A stretch of DNA of 64,000 nt, from positions 8,521,065 to 8,585,064 of the forward strand of contig CM038916.1 in assembly GCA_021904315.1 (NCBI GenBank), given 5' to 3'. Position 1 is the stretch's first letter. Every line of letters starts with the position of its first letter. The notes below the pieces were generated by a model that saw nothing but the letters and a program-made list of their open reading frames with translations, was not told the DNA's origin and made no database searches. Made by a program: the position numbers and the translations under genes. Of the stretch, positions 37,141 through 49,714 are shown one piece after another. The DNA is from Sphagnum magellanicum (Eukaryota > Streptophyta > Sphagnopsida > Sphagnales > Sphagnaceae).

Positions 37141-37700
37141 GATCGTCCACAAGAGGAATTTTAGCCAAATTTGGCTACAGGTCAGAGACCAAAGTAGAAA
37201 AATTTAAGAATCCTGCCATATATATATATATATATAGTTGGCATACTTGCTGGAACCTATTGTCTAATTATGGCGATTTCAGAAAGCTTTTGGCACATTT
37301 TTTCCGCCAAAATCCAAAAATGCTGGATTTTTTTGGGTTGCCAAAAACAACCTTTTCTCTAATGGCGAAATTTCGCCAAAAAAATATAAATTGAAAATTA
37401 AAAATTCGGCATTTAAGTCATTTTCGAGGTTTTCGATCGTCAAAAGCGTGGAAATAAAGAAAAGTAATAATGCCAGATTTCTATACTTGGTTGTCAGTGT
37501 GTAGCCAAAATATGGGAGGACGATTGAAAATTTGTACTTCATATTTGGTTTATAGCCAGATTTGGCTAAATCTTCCTTGGGATGATAGCCACTTTTCTCT
37601 ACATTTTCCTATGGATATAATAGCCATTTTGGCTACAAAAAATAATTCCTACAAAAAAAACACTGATTACCCAAGTGGTGAAAATTTTGCCAAAGAAAAA
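37141..37700. repeat. Dispersed AGCCAAATTTGGCT-type repeat blocks
   Basis: Blocks around 37155-37240 and 37530-37610 share the AGCCAAATTTGGCT core. The second, read forward (ATATTTGGTTTATAGCCAGA, TTTGGCTAAATCTTC), matches the reverse complement of 1441-1560. The two blocks here are partly inverted relative to each other. An (AT) run lies at 37218-37236. Confidence 0.6.
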
Positions 37701-40700
37701 TAGACTGGAATTGAGGGCTTGAAACTGCCATAAATTTACACAACAAGAGCCAGAAAACCTGCATAAAATAAAACAAACCTGCATGTAGTTCAATCATGTA
37801 CATACATACACTCTCCTTTTAACTTGAGTTAATAGCTGGAAGTTAGTTGTTAGAGGACAAGACAAAATATGCTCCCTAGTGAAACACCCCCCCCAAAAAA
37901 ATGCTTGAATGTAAAAAGGTCCATATCTTCTCCTATAGTATCAAGGGGTCATCAAGTGTGAATGGATCCCAAAAATTTTCATCACTTTTACCCTCATGTA
38001 CAAGAAGAGATAGTGTTATTACCACTTCTTTTTTTTTTTTCCCACTCAATTTTTTTAATTTTTAATTTTTTTTTCCGAAGGATTTATTAGGTCTCCACGT
38101 CTCCAATCCTCATGGCCACTCTTTTCTTGAATGCATGTTTGAAATTCTATGATTTTCTCAATTCTATGATTTCTATGATTTTCTCAATATTGTCATCGCA
38201 ATCTTAGCCTTTGCATATGGGATATGATGGTACCTAGGTAGCTCAGAATCGTATAGTTGATGGGTGATTTCAGTTTCATTGCTAGCAATTATCAATATCT
38301 GTTTGGGATATTTATTTATTTATTTATCTATTTATTTTTATTATTATTATTGGCCTTTCTTCTTGGGGTTGTTTATTGATTGAAGTATTTGAATGTCTGC
38401 ACAAACAAGTTGATATGTTTTTATTCGATTGTGTCAATGCCATTTGGAGTTTCAAAAGGTTAGAGGATTCAAATTTTTTTTGTTTTAATTTTTTTTAAAA
38501 TTAAAAAATATCAATTACATTGCATGGATGCAAATATCTTCCATCTTAAGTCAAGTGATAGCCATAAGCCTAATTACTTCCAGACTTCCACCCCTTTAGA
38601 ACACATCCCCATCCCCATGACGGTCATGGTTGATCTCTTACATGCAGTTGGTTGTTGAGATGGGGAGATTTTGATATCTAGTTTGTGCTAACTTGACTTC
38701 GCTCAAATTCTCCCTTCTCGATCTTTTCTTATTCCTTTGTACATTTTTGAAATGTGTGGTGTGTTTATACATAAAGTTTTTTAGGGAAGAAAGTTGAGGA
38801 AGAAACCCATTTAGGAAAAAGAAATCCTCGCACATACTCTAGTTGAATAGTAGGTTTGTCGGGTCTCCTAATGATTAATTGTTTAATTTTGAAGAATTAA
38901 TTTTTAAAAATTATATATATTCCCAAATATTCAAGACAATGCATCAATTTCCTTCAAAAAAAATTTAAATTCTTCGAGAAAAATATTTTTTTTGCATGTC
39001 TAAAAAATAATATAATTTCTGCTGAACCGGCCATTCAACTAGGGTTGTGTAAAGGGGCGGGGGGGGGGGGGGGGGGGGGGGGGGGGTGGGGGTAGTAGGG
39101 GCTTTTAGAGGGTAGGTAACTAATTAGTCAGTCACTGGAGTCATCTGGGGTTTTCAAAATAGATGGTGCATTGGTGGGCAGTTTTTTTTTGGCTAGTTTT
39201 CAAAAATTATTTTGACAGTTTTCTCAAATCTTTTCGCCATTAAAGCTAAGTCTTTCTGTGGGAGCATAGCCACTCATGCTAAATCTCTTGTGAGATAAAT
39301 TGCCATCCATCCATGCCACATTAAAATTTATTCTAAATAAATAAATGAATAAATAAATAATTTAAATAAAATAGTAATTTTAAAAATAAATTTATTTATA
39401 AAATTTAATAAATTTATTAAAAAAAAAACTGGGAAGTAGGTACTGGATCACATAATCCAATCCACAAGTGGAGCAAGCAAGCAACAAGTGGTAAGCAGCA
39501 TTCCTTTCCACCATGATGATGCACAATATTCTCATTCATTCATTCATTCATTCATTCACATAAACCCTGCCAACTTTTGGATTGCAAGAGAAAAGCACAA
39601 AACAAACAGGCAAGCCTTGTTGATGAAGACAACAAACTGGACAAATGGTAAACAAATGTAGCCTACCCCTGAACAACAATCAATGATACTATCACTACTA
39701 CTGTCAGGTTGCTGCTAGCAACTCACTCTCACCTTTCAAATTTGGAAATGCTTCAAGTTGGGTGGAAACTGGAGCAGGAGCAAAGAAGAAGCAGCAGCTG
39801 TTGTTGTTGTTGTTGTTTTTGTGGTGGTGGTGGTGGTGGTGGTGTTGGGTGTTTTGTACCTTTGGAGCCAGCTTCTTCAACAAACTGCAAAAGTAAGTTT
39901 CAAACTTCCACCTATAATTTCTCTCTTCTTCTTCTTCTTCTTCTTCTTCTTTTTGTTTGTGTTATGTGTATTGGGTTCTTGTTTTTGGGAGCTGATCAAT
40001 GAAGTCAGTAGGGGCGGGGGGGGAGAATCATGGCAGCTTGGTATGGATAAACTTCATTATAGCAAAGTTGATGGTCATATGGGTTTTTCAACCAACCATC
40101 CACACTCATGAACTTCATTCTTTGTTGTTGTGTTAGTTCTTTGGTTTTTTGCCTGCCAGAACTGATTAGTTACTGGAATGGGTTTACCTTCAAAAGTGTT
40201 GTTGTGAAGTGTGCTAAGAATGGTTCCTGTTACTGACTGAATAACCTCTCTTCTTTTTGAAAAGACCCAATGGCCATATATGCATTTTAACCTATCAACA
40301 GGTGCAGTGGACTTGTAAGAGAGCTCTGAATGGGTTTCTAATGCTCCATGTAAAAGTGGATTCCTGCTTCTTCTTGATCTTTGATGCTGTTTAGTTTAGT
40401 TTATTCTGGATATTGGAGTCCTACGTGCATAGATTTCTGCTTGAGAGTATGATCTGATTTTATTTTTCTTGCTGTTGAATAGGAAAGGAGACAATGCTGC
40501 TGCTCCTGAGCTTCTAGTGGCACTGACATAGTCACAGAGGAGCCAGCATGAAAGAGATCAATCTGCTGATGGCAAGAAGGCTCTCTGTGCACTCAACTAC
40601 ATGAAAGTTGACAATCCTTTAATAGGAACTTAAACAATCTGGTGCCACCCTGATGCACTTTGGCAGCAGGATTGGCTTCAGAAGAGGGTTGATCACCTTG

Positions 40701-40990
40701 GGTATATGAGATTTTGTCAACCCATTGGTTTTGCTGCACCAACCCACCTAAAGTCCAGAACCTAAGAATTTTTGCTTTCACATGTGGAGGAGGTGCTGCA
40801 GTGATCTACATTAGGGTTTTTCCTGGAGAAATTTTTTCTCTTCAATCCTGGCACCAACTATTCCTATTCTGTTGCTTTCTCTCTCTAACTCTCCAGGTCC
40901 CCTCCTCTAGTCCCTCTTTGTGTCATTCACAACTAGTTATTCTACAACATACAAGATTTCATTCTGGGAGCTGCTGGAGCACTGAGAGAT
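37701..40990. other. Intergenic DNA and probable XXT leader region
   Basis: No separate gene is supported. From about 39700 simple triplet runs appear: (TTG) at about 39799, (GTG) at about 39822-39843 and (TTC) at about 39925-39950. A possible 5-prime UTR donor, AAAAGTAAGT, lies near 39891 and a pyrimidine-rich acceptor, CTCTCCAG, ends near 40895, so the XXT leader may be spliced across about 1 kb. That is inference. Confidence 0.4.
39059..39086 (+). repeat. Poly(G) run of 28
   Basis: A pure run of 28 G, followed by T and five more G, lies in AT-rich DNA. It could form G-quadruplex on the plus strand. Its exact length is likely unreliable in sequencing. Confidence 0.9.
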
Positions 40991-41003
40991 TGTGATTGAC
41001 AAC

Positions 41004-42275
41004 ATGAGGGAGAGATTGAAGAAAGGGTTGCCAACTGTAGATTCATGGAACCAGGCATGGTCGGGTCGGAAAGGGAAACAAGTGCAGAAGACACTGAACA
41101 ATCTCAAGGTTACCATCATCTGTGGCTTTGTCACAATCCTTGTACTGCGAGGAACCATGGGTGGTACCAGCTTCTATGGCCCAGCAACCACCCAGGATGA
41201 GAACCTGGCCAGTTCAAGAGAGACCAGACGAATCTTGGCTGCTCAAAAGTTGGACGAAGAGGAGGAGGATCCTGTGGTTGATCCTGATGTGCCTTACAGC
41301 ATTGGGCCAAAGATCAAGGACTGGAATGAGCAGCGTGCACTTTGGCTGTCAGAGAACCCGCACATAGGAGCAAAGACTGCAAATGGCAAGGACCGGTTTC
41401 TCCTTGTCACAGGCTCTCAGCCACAGGTTTGTGAGAATGCTGTGGGTGATCACTACCTGTTGAAATCAATCAAGAACAAGGTTGACTACTGCCGACTCCA
41501 TGAGATTGAGATCTTCTACAACATGGCACATTTGGACAAAGAAATGGCCGGCTTCTGGTCCAAGCTACCCTTGATCCGCAAGTTGATGCTTGCTCACCCT
41601 GAGAGTGAATGGATTTGGTGGATGGATTCAGATGCCATGTTTACTGACATGGTATTCGAAATCCCAATTGACAGGTATAAAGACCATAACCTGGTGGTCC
41701 ATGGATTCAAGGAGAAAGTTTACCAAAACAAGAGTTGGGTGGGTCTGAACACTGGCAGCTTCCTTATGCGAAATTGTCAGTGGTCTTTAGATCTGTTGGA
41801 TGCATGGGCTCCTATGGGTCCCAAAGGTCCGGCTCGAATGGAAGCTGGCAAGCTCCTCACCCAGAGCCTTGCAGGAAGACCCAAATTCGAAGCTGATGAC
41901 CAATCGGCACTTATTTATCTACTCATAACACAGAAGGAGCTGTGGGCCAGCAAAGTGTATCTGGAAGAATCATACTACCTGCATGGGTACTGGATGATCA
42001 TTGTGGACAAGTATGAGGAGCTGATGAAGAATTATCATCCGGGTTATGGTGATGACCGCTGGCCCTTTGTTACACATTTTGTGGGTTGCAAGCCTTGCAA
42101 CAAAGTTGGTGACTACCCGGCTGAGCAATGCTTGAAGCAAATGGAGCGCGCTTTCAACTTTGCTGACAACCAGGTCTTGCAACTGTATGGCTTCCAACAC
42201 CAGAGTCTTGGGACTGGCAAAGTGAAGCGCATTTGGAATGACACTGCTGATCCTCTACACCTACTAAGTCCCTGA
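41004..42275 (+). CDS. XXT: Xyloglucan 6-xylosyltransferase, GT34 family (XXT)
   Basis: An intronless gene encodes 423 residues. It belongs to glycosyltransferase family 34, whose XXT members transfer xylose from UDP-xylose to the beta-1,4-glucan backbone of xyloglucan in the Golgi. Residues 1-34 are cytosolic and basic, and residues about 36-50 form the single signal-anchor segment (type II protein). The stem follows, and the catalytic domain runs from about residue 128 (DRFLLVTGSQP). The metal and UDP-sugar binding DSD is at 208-210 within WWMDSDAMFTD. The family blocks GLNTGSFLMRN (247-257), FEADDQSAL (295-303) and HFVGCKPC (358-365) are present. Related members of GT34 add galactose to mannan, but the DSDAMFTDM and GCKPC context fits XXT. 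Start chosen at the first ATG in frame (41004). A likely 107-bp 3-prime UTR intron is listed separately. Slightly shorter than the ~460-residue Arabidopsis XXTs, mainly in the N-terminal stem. Confidence 0.95.
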   Translation: MRERLKKGLPTVDSWNQAWSGRKGKQVQKTLNNLKVTIICGFVTILVLRGTMGGTSFYGPATTQDENLASSRETRRILAAQKLDEEEEDPVVDPDVPYSIGPKIKDWNEQRALWLSENPHIGAKTANGKDRFLLVTGSQPQVCENAVGDHYLLKSIKNKVDYCRLHEIEIFYNMAHLDKEMAGFWSKLPLIRKLMLAHPESEWIWWMDSDAMFTDMVFEIPIDRYKDHNLVVHGFKEKVYQNKSWVGLNTGSFLMRNCQWSLDLLDAWAPMGPKGPARMEAGKLLTQSLAGRPKFEADDQSALIYLLITQKELWASKVYLEESYYLHGYWMIIVDKYEELMKNYHPGYGDDRWPFVTHFVGCKPCNKVGDYPAEQCLKQMERAFNFADNQVLQLYGFQHQSLGTGKVKRIWNDTADPLHLLSP

Positions 42276-42334
42276 GAAGCAAAACTTCAGCAGCAGCAAC
42301 TCAGATCTGCCAGGGATGGTGATCAGATCAAAAT

Positions 42335-42441
42335 GTAAGTGCAAAAATATCATTCATTGCATTGCATTTGTGCGTTTAGAAGAATCATGTGAACTTCAAA
42401 AGGAGGTAGCTGCATTTTTGCAAAACCATTTTTTTCTGCAG
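42335..42441 (+). other. Probable intron in the XXT 3-prime UTR
   Basis: A strong donor (AAAAT|GTAAGT) 60 bp after the stop codon is matched by a strong acceptor (TTTTTTTCTGCAG) giving a 107-bp GT-AG intron. It could be confirmed only with transcript data. Confidence 0.4.
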
Positions 42442-42984
42442 ATTTTACATCGCACAAACTTCTGATAGAGCCATTGAAGTTGAGAAAAATACTGTTTTCT
42501 CTATTTTTGCGGCATCACTTTACCTCTCTCCAAAGTCATGAATGGTTTGTGAGGTCTGCAATCCTCAAAGACCATGTAAGAAGACCTTTGCTCAGAATTG
42601 GCTTCTAGCAAAAGCATTCATAAACCCTAAACCCTAAACCCACTACTTCCAATTTTAGCATCCTCACTTTCAGGGTAAAAAGAGCTGTAGTAGGAACTTG
42701 GCAAAGTCCAACTTACTCTTTCCTTGTAAGAAATTTTTTTTCAAAATATAAACAAAAACCAAGGGCTCCAGTTTCTAAGGAAGAGTTCACTACATTCCCG
42801 AGTTTGGTTCTAGCTTTGTTTTGGTGCAGTTTGGTGCTTATAAGGCAGTTTTGCATGTGCATCATTGTGTAGGTGAAGAGGTGAGTGAAGTAGTTAATCA
42901 AGGAGTTCAAGGAATTCAAATGTTACACTGAAGAAATTATAATTATATTATCTACTATTGGATAACTTCATTGAAAATTAATGA

Positions 42985-43019
<35 letters not shown>

Positions 43020-44545
43020 TTTGTTTATGTCATGTTTAGGGGTTTAGGGTTTTAGGGTTGCAAATGACCTGATCTTTTTGGGTCTTGTGGCTTACTTCTT
43101 GAATCACCCATCCAAAATTTTAGTATCTATTGTCTTTTCTAGTTTGAAGTTGATATGTACTACTATTGTTTCCTTGGATGCAACTAGTGTGGGGTTGTGC
43201 AGTTGGCCGAATTGAATGATACAAATTTTGAAGAGGGAAAAATGGTACACACCTTCTTCAGCCTGAATCTGAAATCTAATTTTCATTCATTTCCTGGCAA
43301 AACATGAATGTTGGGTTTTTTCTTTTTGGTTTTGTAGTAGAACATGAATGTGTGTTGGACATAGCTATCTATTTTCGTGAATGTATTATGTTCTGGACAA
43401 TTTTTTTGGAAACCATGTCATCAATAAATACTGGATTTCAGGGTTGTGGATTCAACTTCAAATAACCAGTACGATAAGAATTAAGGGACTTTGAAACTTT
43501 TAACTCGAGGGGGCATCTTTTCTGTGACTGGAGCTCTTTCTGCAAATGCATCAATCTCTAGTTTTCGCAATATTCTTTCAAAGTACACCTTTGTTGCAAC
43601 AACAACACAAGGGAACTTTTATCAGGTTCTGAATTTCATCCGCTGGATTCTTCCTCCAAGGAATTGTCCTTTGGAACAACTGCCACTCCACACATCCTTC
43701 TCCATCATATATTCAAGCTCATCAAACTACAGCAGCACCTGCAAAGAGAAATTAGAATGTTGCATCCAAGATTCAAGGGTTTGGTCCCCGATCAAGTGGG
43801 CCATGAACCTTGCTCAATGCCTTTTGGTTCTGGTTGATAATAAATGTTGTGTTGATGTTGCTCAATGTTTTTAGTTCTTTGACCTGGTATGAACTGCCAA
43901 ATATCTCAATATTTGAGAGAATACTAACCCTATCTCTTTCCTTAGTCTCAGAAAGGTGAGGGAGTATGCCGAGAGGAAGCTGTCTCTGACTAAATAGAAA
44001 GCTAGTTCTGAACTGATGAAAAACAGGTGCTATTTTTTTATTCACCAGTAGAATACATGCTGTGTGCATTGTACACTGTATTTTCAAAATCCTCATTTAG
44101 TGAAGCCACATTAGCAGTAGCAATTGATGACTCTAAAAAATTGACAGACATGAAAAATGGAAAACTTCACTAACCTTTGATCACTCCTGTCTACTGTTTC
44201 CTCGAAATTCAACTGCCCGACAAACGCACTTGTCCAATTTGGTGGATGCTAGAGACAATATAGCATGCATGACAATGATACACTTGTGCCAATCGTGAAG
44301 CAGGAGTTCACTGGTGTGATGTGTCTTGTGGGTTGCCCAATGACAGGAGGAAGCATGAGGTACTATCCTCAAAACTGTGCAAACAAACCACCTGTTCACA
44401 CTTTGCAAACCTTGGGTGGGTTCAAAAGGCCTATGGGCTTCTGCTTTACACAGTCACAACACAAGTGGCACCCAACACAATGTGCTTGAAATTCTTTCAA
44501 AAAAATCTGTTGATGATACTGAAATTGAGCCCCACTACTCATTTG
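42442..44545. other. Intergenic stretch between XXT and the hydrolase 3-prime end
   Basis: No gene is seen. It holds three plant telomere-type AAACCCT units at about 42621-42641, the (AT)15 run at 42987-43016 and TTTAGGG motifs near 43040. Two genes, XXT (+) and the hydrolase (-), converge on this stretch. A TTTATT at 44037-44042 (AATAAA on the minus strand) is a possible poly(A) signal of the hydrolase. Confidence 0.5.
42987..43016. repeat. (AT)15 microsatellite
   Basis: A pure AT dinucleotide run of 30 bp. Confidence 0.95.
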
Positions 44546-47500
44546 TCAATTGACAAAACGTGACTTTGAACCATCGCACTTTTCAAGGAAATCTTCCACA
44601 ATTGGAAACACCTCTCGCTTTGCCTGCAACACAAACAGACATGAGCTGCTAACTTGGGGTTGCTTTCTTTACATTGCATTCTAGACAAGGAGATATGGTG
44701 TAATCAGAGGACTTCTAATAGCATTGTTTTTTGTGACAGTTATATATGGGAACTGGAGTGTGCAAAAGACATTTGGCAGTTTGGAAAAGGAACTTACTGT
44801 ACGGGCACACAGTAGATCATAGTGTCCATAGTGGCGCTCATGCTTCCCTCCAAACAACTTGTAGGTGACAGTGGCCCCAGGGAATGCCTTGATAGTATCT
44901 AAGGGAATGACAGGATTTTCATCAGCACACTACCTGATCCCATACACACTTCCTACACACAATGGGTCTTTCAATGCAAAAGAAACCCAATGATGCATGT
45001 CAAGGAACCTTACCGAGAACAGCAGGAGGGGGACAAATTAAGTCTAGATCGCCAGCTATTGCAAGGACTGGAACTTTGCAGCTTTTCAAGCCATCTTTGT
45101 ATATAACTGTCCCTGATCGGTCTCGTAAACCCCCTGGCTGGAAAACTGTTGCCAATTGTAATAATAACTTCACAGGAACAGTACCTTCATCAGCAACAAC
45201 CAGTGTGAGAAAAATGCTGCTTCCAAAACATGGTTTCAGCAAATTACAATGAGATGAGAGCAGCACAATGACAACTTGTCGTCACACGTCTCACAATATA
45301 CAGTCTACTACTTCAGAAGCGGAGACACCAGCAGCTGCCTTACAGAAGTTATTCAACACTAGCTTCTTGAAAAGAGCGGGGTCCATCATTTGGCGTGCTG
45401 AGACTTGGTAGCCCAAATATGACAGTGCATAAGGAGGCCGTGAGACCAATGGATGGAGAGCACTCATCAATGCCCCCAGAGGTATTACTGGCACATTGAA
45501 CAATACAGCTGGGTCTGCCTGCACTCTCCACCTCACCACTTCAAAGACCAATTCACATGCACAACTTCATCTATTGCCCATTTGATTCAGAAATTGAACA
45601 CTGCTGGCTACTTGAGCTACCATTCATTCCATTTCTTTTGGGGTGAATTGACAAAATGAAATTTCCCTTACAGATGCAACTTTCACGTACTACTATGTAG
45701 TCTTCTTCTATTGGCAGCCACTTACCAGAGGGAGAAGATGCTTCAGGGAGGTGTCAGACACCCCATAATCTAAAGACGATGCCACTGTGACAGCTCCTGC
45801 AAGTACTGCTTGCTCAGCTGCCACAGCATGTAGACTGATCAGCATGAGGACCAAACTATGCAACCTTTGTCTATGCAATATTCAAATCTGTCAAACATAT
45901 TTGTAACCAAAACTGTGCATTTCACTCTGACTCAAGACCCAGCACTTTGCCCCTTGTCTTCTCCCTAGCTAGGAAAGAAGACACCACTAAAGAATCAGGA
46001 TAGCTGCAGCAAGCATAGTTGATCTTGATAGACCATCAGAGATGGGGCCTCCAAATATGTGCTTGCACCTACCATGGGTGGCCAGCATAGCATACAGGAG
46101 GATGCCGCCCATCGAGTGGCCAACACCCAAAACTTTGCCATCTCTGCTTGCACTATGGCTCAACACATAATCCATCTGCATGCATATTTGGCACCCAAGC
46201 TCAAGTGGAAACTAGAAAACCATGTGGAACAGCAGAGATGTTTATGCAAGTGCTTCAAACTGAAAGGATGCTCAGAAGTGCTGCCTACCAAAATAAAACC
46301 TTTAGAAATACAAATGAAAGCAGGCACTGCAAGTAATATCAGCTCTAAGAATAACCTTGAGTTCACACAAAAAAAAGGAATTTTCCACTGAATAATAACA
46401 AGCTTTTTACCGCTGCTGGAACATCCTCCATGAGGTAGTTGTCAAAATCCCAATCATACTCTGCAATGAGATCAAGAATCTCCTGAAACTCGCCAATTGT
46501 TGCATTCAATGTCTCCTGTGGAGAAATTCTCATTACAAATCAGAATTTCAGAACTGGGGGAGAAGGAATGTACATTATTCTAACCATAATCATAAATGAC
46601 ATTTACAGTTCCAAGTGTCTGCTTTGCACATCACATTCACTCACTAACATCAAAGCGAGTACCTACCTTCCAAAGGAGATCTGTGCTTATTATAGTATCT
46701 TTACCTTGCTCTACAAGTAGCAAAAAGCAGAACCAGTCATACATACCTGCAAGTTCGAAACTCTTGGTGATACAGAACGCTGTCCTTCTTCCAGCAACAG
46801 TGTAACCCTCTTTGTTAAGTCTGCAATTTGAGTTGAGAGTGTTGAATTGTTGTAGCGACCTTCCACAAGGCTTGTCAGTCGTTCTCTTAGCTCTCCAAGT
46901 CGCCCAGTCAATACACCGTCCTCCAGAAGAGAAGAGATCTGCATTCTTCAGATTTTTTGCAGTGCTCAAAGAGAGGCGATAGGCAGTAGTGACACACAAA
47001 GTATGACTTCAAAAACTATAGGCAGTAGTGACACACAAAGTATGACTTCAAAAACTAAGGAAAACTAGATGGGTGGATTTGCAGAGGACCAAAACAGATG
47101 ACAGACTGCTTCACTAGCACCAAGAAAGCAAGAATCACACTTTCCCAGTTGGGACTCAGTCCTAATACTGACCTTCTCAATGAATCTAGCTGAGAGAAGC
47201 TGTGACTGCCCTTCACTGACCAAACCACTCAGTTTCTGTGATAACTGCAGCACTGAATTAGTGAGGCGTGTAGCCATTGTCTCTTCATCTTGCAGAGAGT
47301 CATCAACTTTCTCCATTGCCTTTGTCTCTTGACCCAATACAGATTCATCATTTACTTTCTTGACTGATGTTATTCCTTGGGTGTCTGCAGATTTTTGTAC
47401 TTCTGTCATGATTTCTGTTGTCTCTTGAGCTGCCATGGGTTTGTCTTCTTTCTTGACTGCCATCAACTCCTTTTCTTCTACAGCCTCAACATTTCCCTGG

Positions 47501-49595
47501 AGAGAACTTCTTTGCTTCTTCTCTTCTGTTGTTGCTCTCCTGTTGGTGGCAGTCTTGACCGTTGCTTTAACAAAAGCATCTTGAATTGCTCCTGTAAAAG
47601 TTCTGGAAGTCCCACCAAGCTCACTGGAAGTGGGTTCACCTTCTCGTTTGCTCAGCCCTGCACCCCTAACCTCTAGAATCCATGTGTCAAACCCTGCTCC
47701 TGAAAGATAGCGCGCCAAAGACACCTGCACAAGTCCCTCCCCAATGCACAAAAAGTTGTCTTCTCTAAATTCCTGACAGCTGCGGTAGTGTCAAAGGAAA
47801 ATCATACATCACCATAGCTGCAGAAGAAAAAGGAATAAATCTATCACCATCCTCCTCCCTCTCTCCTTTACGGTTTCACCCCTTGTTCCAAACATATTGG
47901 CTTAATCCTCTAACTCAAGTACAAAAAAGCACAGATTAAAATTCATCATGGAAGAACTGAGAGAAAAAAATATCCAGCAGAATCTATGCCTTCTCTCTCA
48001 AGTACATGACATTGTGTATTTATGTACTCACACTAGGATCCAAGTCAAACCCGATTGCATTTGTGCCAATGCCAGAAAGCATCAACACAGGATGATTTCT
48101 CTTTGGACCCTGCAAATTTCCACACAATTATGTCAATTCCACAGCAGCAGCAGCAATTGTTGTTCAATCATGAAGTCGAATCAGTAATCCAATCCAATTC
48201 ATGAGATACTGTAACCTCAAGTAGGCAAGCACGTTCTTCACACTCTTCTTTACTGCTGAAAGAGATGAATATCTACAACATCACTACCCACAAAACAAGA
48301 GTGGAGACGGGACACTGAGAAACCCTAATGAATATAGCTGGGGCAGCAGCAAATACTAGGGCAAAACCTTGGAAGCTCATTCAAGAATTGAGGAGAAAAA
48401 TGGCCACCACAACTCATCAACACCACCAAGGGTACAAAAAACTACTACATGCTCTAGAAACATTCTCACCGCCTGCATCATTATCTGTCATGCAGTTCAA
48501 ACCATGCATGCAAGAGAACCTCACAAAACATGAACAACACAAAATCAAAACAGCACGACAAGACAATTCTTCCTGGAGACTTCCAAGATTCTGCCATGAA
48601 TCTGTACATCATCAGGATATTCTTCTTGGAGACTTCTAAGATTCTGCATGAATTTGTAGTACATCATCATCAGGAAGGATTCTGTATGAATCTGTACGCA
48701 ATCATGATCATCAGGATCATGAGCACACCATGGTGCAAAAGACAAAGGATCCAAGAGGCAATACAGAACTTCTTCTTCCCCCACAAACCCTTTTCCTTGC
48801 AAACCCCAGAAAGACAGGCTCCTGAACTCTCCACAAGCATCCAAGAATTTTGTCCAGGGTTTTGCCAAGGTTCATGTGGAGGTTTTGGGTTCTAGCAATT
48901 GCACTGGATTCAGGGAATTCACAAGCAGATGCAGCAACAACCAGAGAGACATTGCAGCAGAAGAGAGAATGCAATCTGCAGCAGCAAAAGAGCACCATGG
49001 AGAGAGGATGCAATCTTACCTTAGCAGAAGGAAGATAGCGCCAGAGAGAGAGTCTCCAAGGAGTGCCAGGAACCGCAACATAGTGCAACTCATCTGCCGT
49101 GCACTCTTCTGGTTTGCCAAGCTCCTTCTTGTTATTAGCTTCTTCGTCTCCTGCAGGCGGCATCCCTCCTGCTGCTTCCTTCTCCATCTCCTTCAGCGTC
49201 TTCATCTTCTCTTGCTGTTGTTGTTGGTCTTCTTCTGCCCGCCGTCCAAGGCTGGCAAAGGGGCGCACTGCACTCCATCTCCAATTCCAATGGCCGAGCT
49301 TTTGAGATTCTGGAACGACACAAGACTTGCTCCCAACAACAAGCTTGTTGAGGAGTGATTGCTGACGGAGGAGTTGTGGCGGAAGCAGCAGAGACGAGGT
49401 CTGGCATGCCAGAGTCCAGGCAGCAGTAGTGCTAGTAGTATTGATGGCGGCAGAAGAAGAAGAGCGATGAGGAGGAGGACACAAGAGCAGCAAACGAGGA
49501 GAGGAGGGAGGTAGTAGACACGGAGCTGTCCAGCAAGAACAACAACAACTGCGGAATGCAAAACCTCCTCCTCGTCCACAGCTCATGTTCTGCAT
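44546..49595 (-). CDS. Plant alpha/beta hydrolase, UCP031088-like, 11 exons
   Basis: Exons (minus strand): 49595-49020, 48109-48032, 47724-47173, 46938-46747, 46515-46411, 46175-46073, 45796-45726, 45518-45344, 45184-45014, 44898-44798, 44623-44546. All introns are GT-AG, phases join, and the product is 733 residues. It resembles the Arabidopsis AT1G73750/AT1G15060 type of uncharacterised hydrolase: CTADELHYVAVPGTPW near 165-180, LMLSGIGTNAIGFDL near 202-216, TWILEVRGAGLS in exon 3, then a helical region with LLEEGQRSVSP, then YDWDFDNYL. The nucleophile elbow GHSMG puts Ser at 522. The acid is probably Asp663 or Asp665 (AGDLDLICPP), the base His697 or His700 (HYGHYDLL). The N-terminus (about 1-90) is Ser/Leu/Arg-rich with few acidic residues, like a plastid transit peptide. 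Exon 3 holds a charged, low-complexity insert, so the protein is longer than those homologues as I recall them. Substrate unknown. Confidence 0.93.
46979..47056. repeat. Exact 39-bp tandem duplication in hydrolase intron 3
   Basis: A 39-bp unit starting ATAGGCAGTAGTGACACACA is present twice in direct succession without mismatch, wholly inside the third intron. The identity of the copies indicates a recent event or an assembly artefact. Confidence 0.93.
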
Positions 49596-49686
49596 CTCCG
49601 CGAGCGTTCTTCTTCTTCCTGTTGTTGTTCTTCCTCTTCCTTCTCGCTCAGTCTCAGGAATGGCAACCTGTGAAGAACCTCATACA

Positions 49687-49714
49687 CAGACAGACAGACA
49701 GACAGACAGACAGA
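49687..49714. repeat. (CAGA)7 microsatellite
   Basis: Seven tetranucleotide units lie about 90-120 bp upstream of the hydrolase start codon, probably in its 5-prime UTR or promoter. A CT run follows at about 49753-49769. Confidence 0.9.

Noticed and set aside
38140-38190. Repeated TTCTATGATTTTCTCAA phrase
   Set aside because: A short local duplication in AT-rich DNA with no further structure. Not worth a separate entry.
39709-40111. Frames with poly-Cys, poly-Val or poly-Phe upstream of XXT
   Set aside because: They are translations of TTG, GTG and TTC microsatellites in the probable XXT leader region.
40992-41003. Upstream GTG as XXT start
   Set aside because: Plants rarely start at GTG. 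The ATG at 41004 is the first in frame and gives a normal type II membrane N-terminus.
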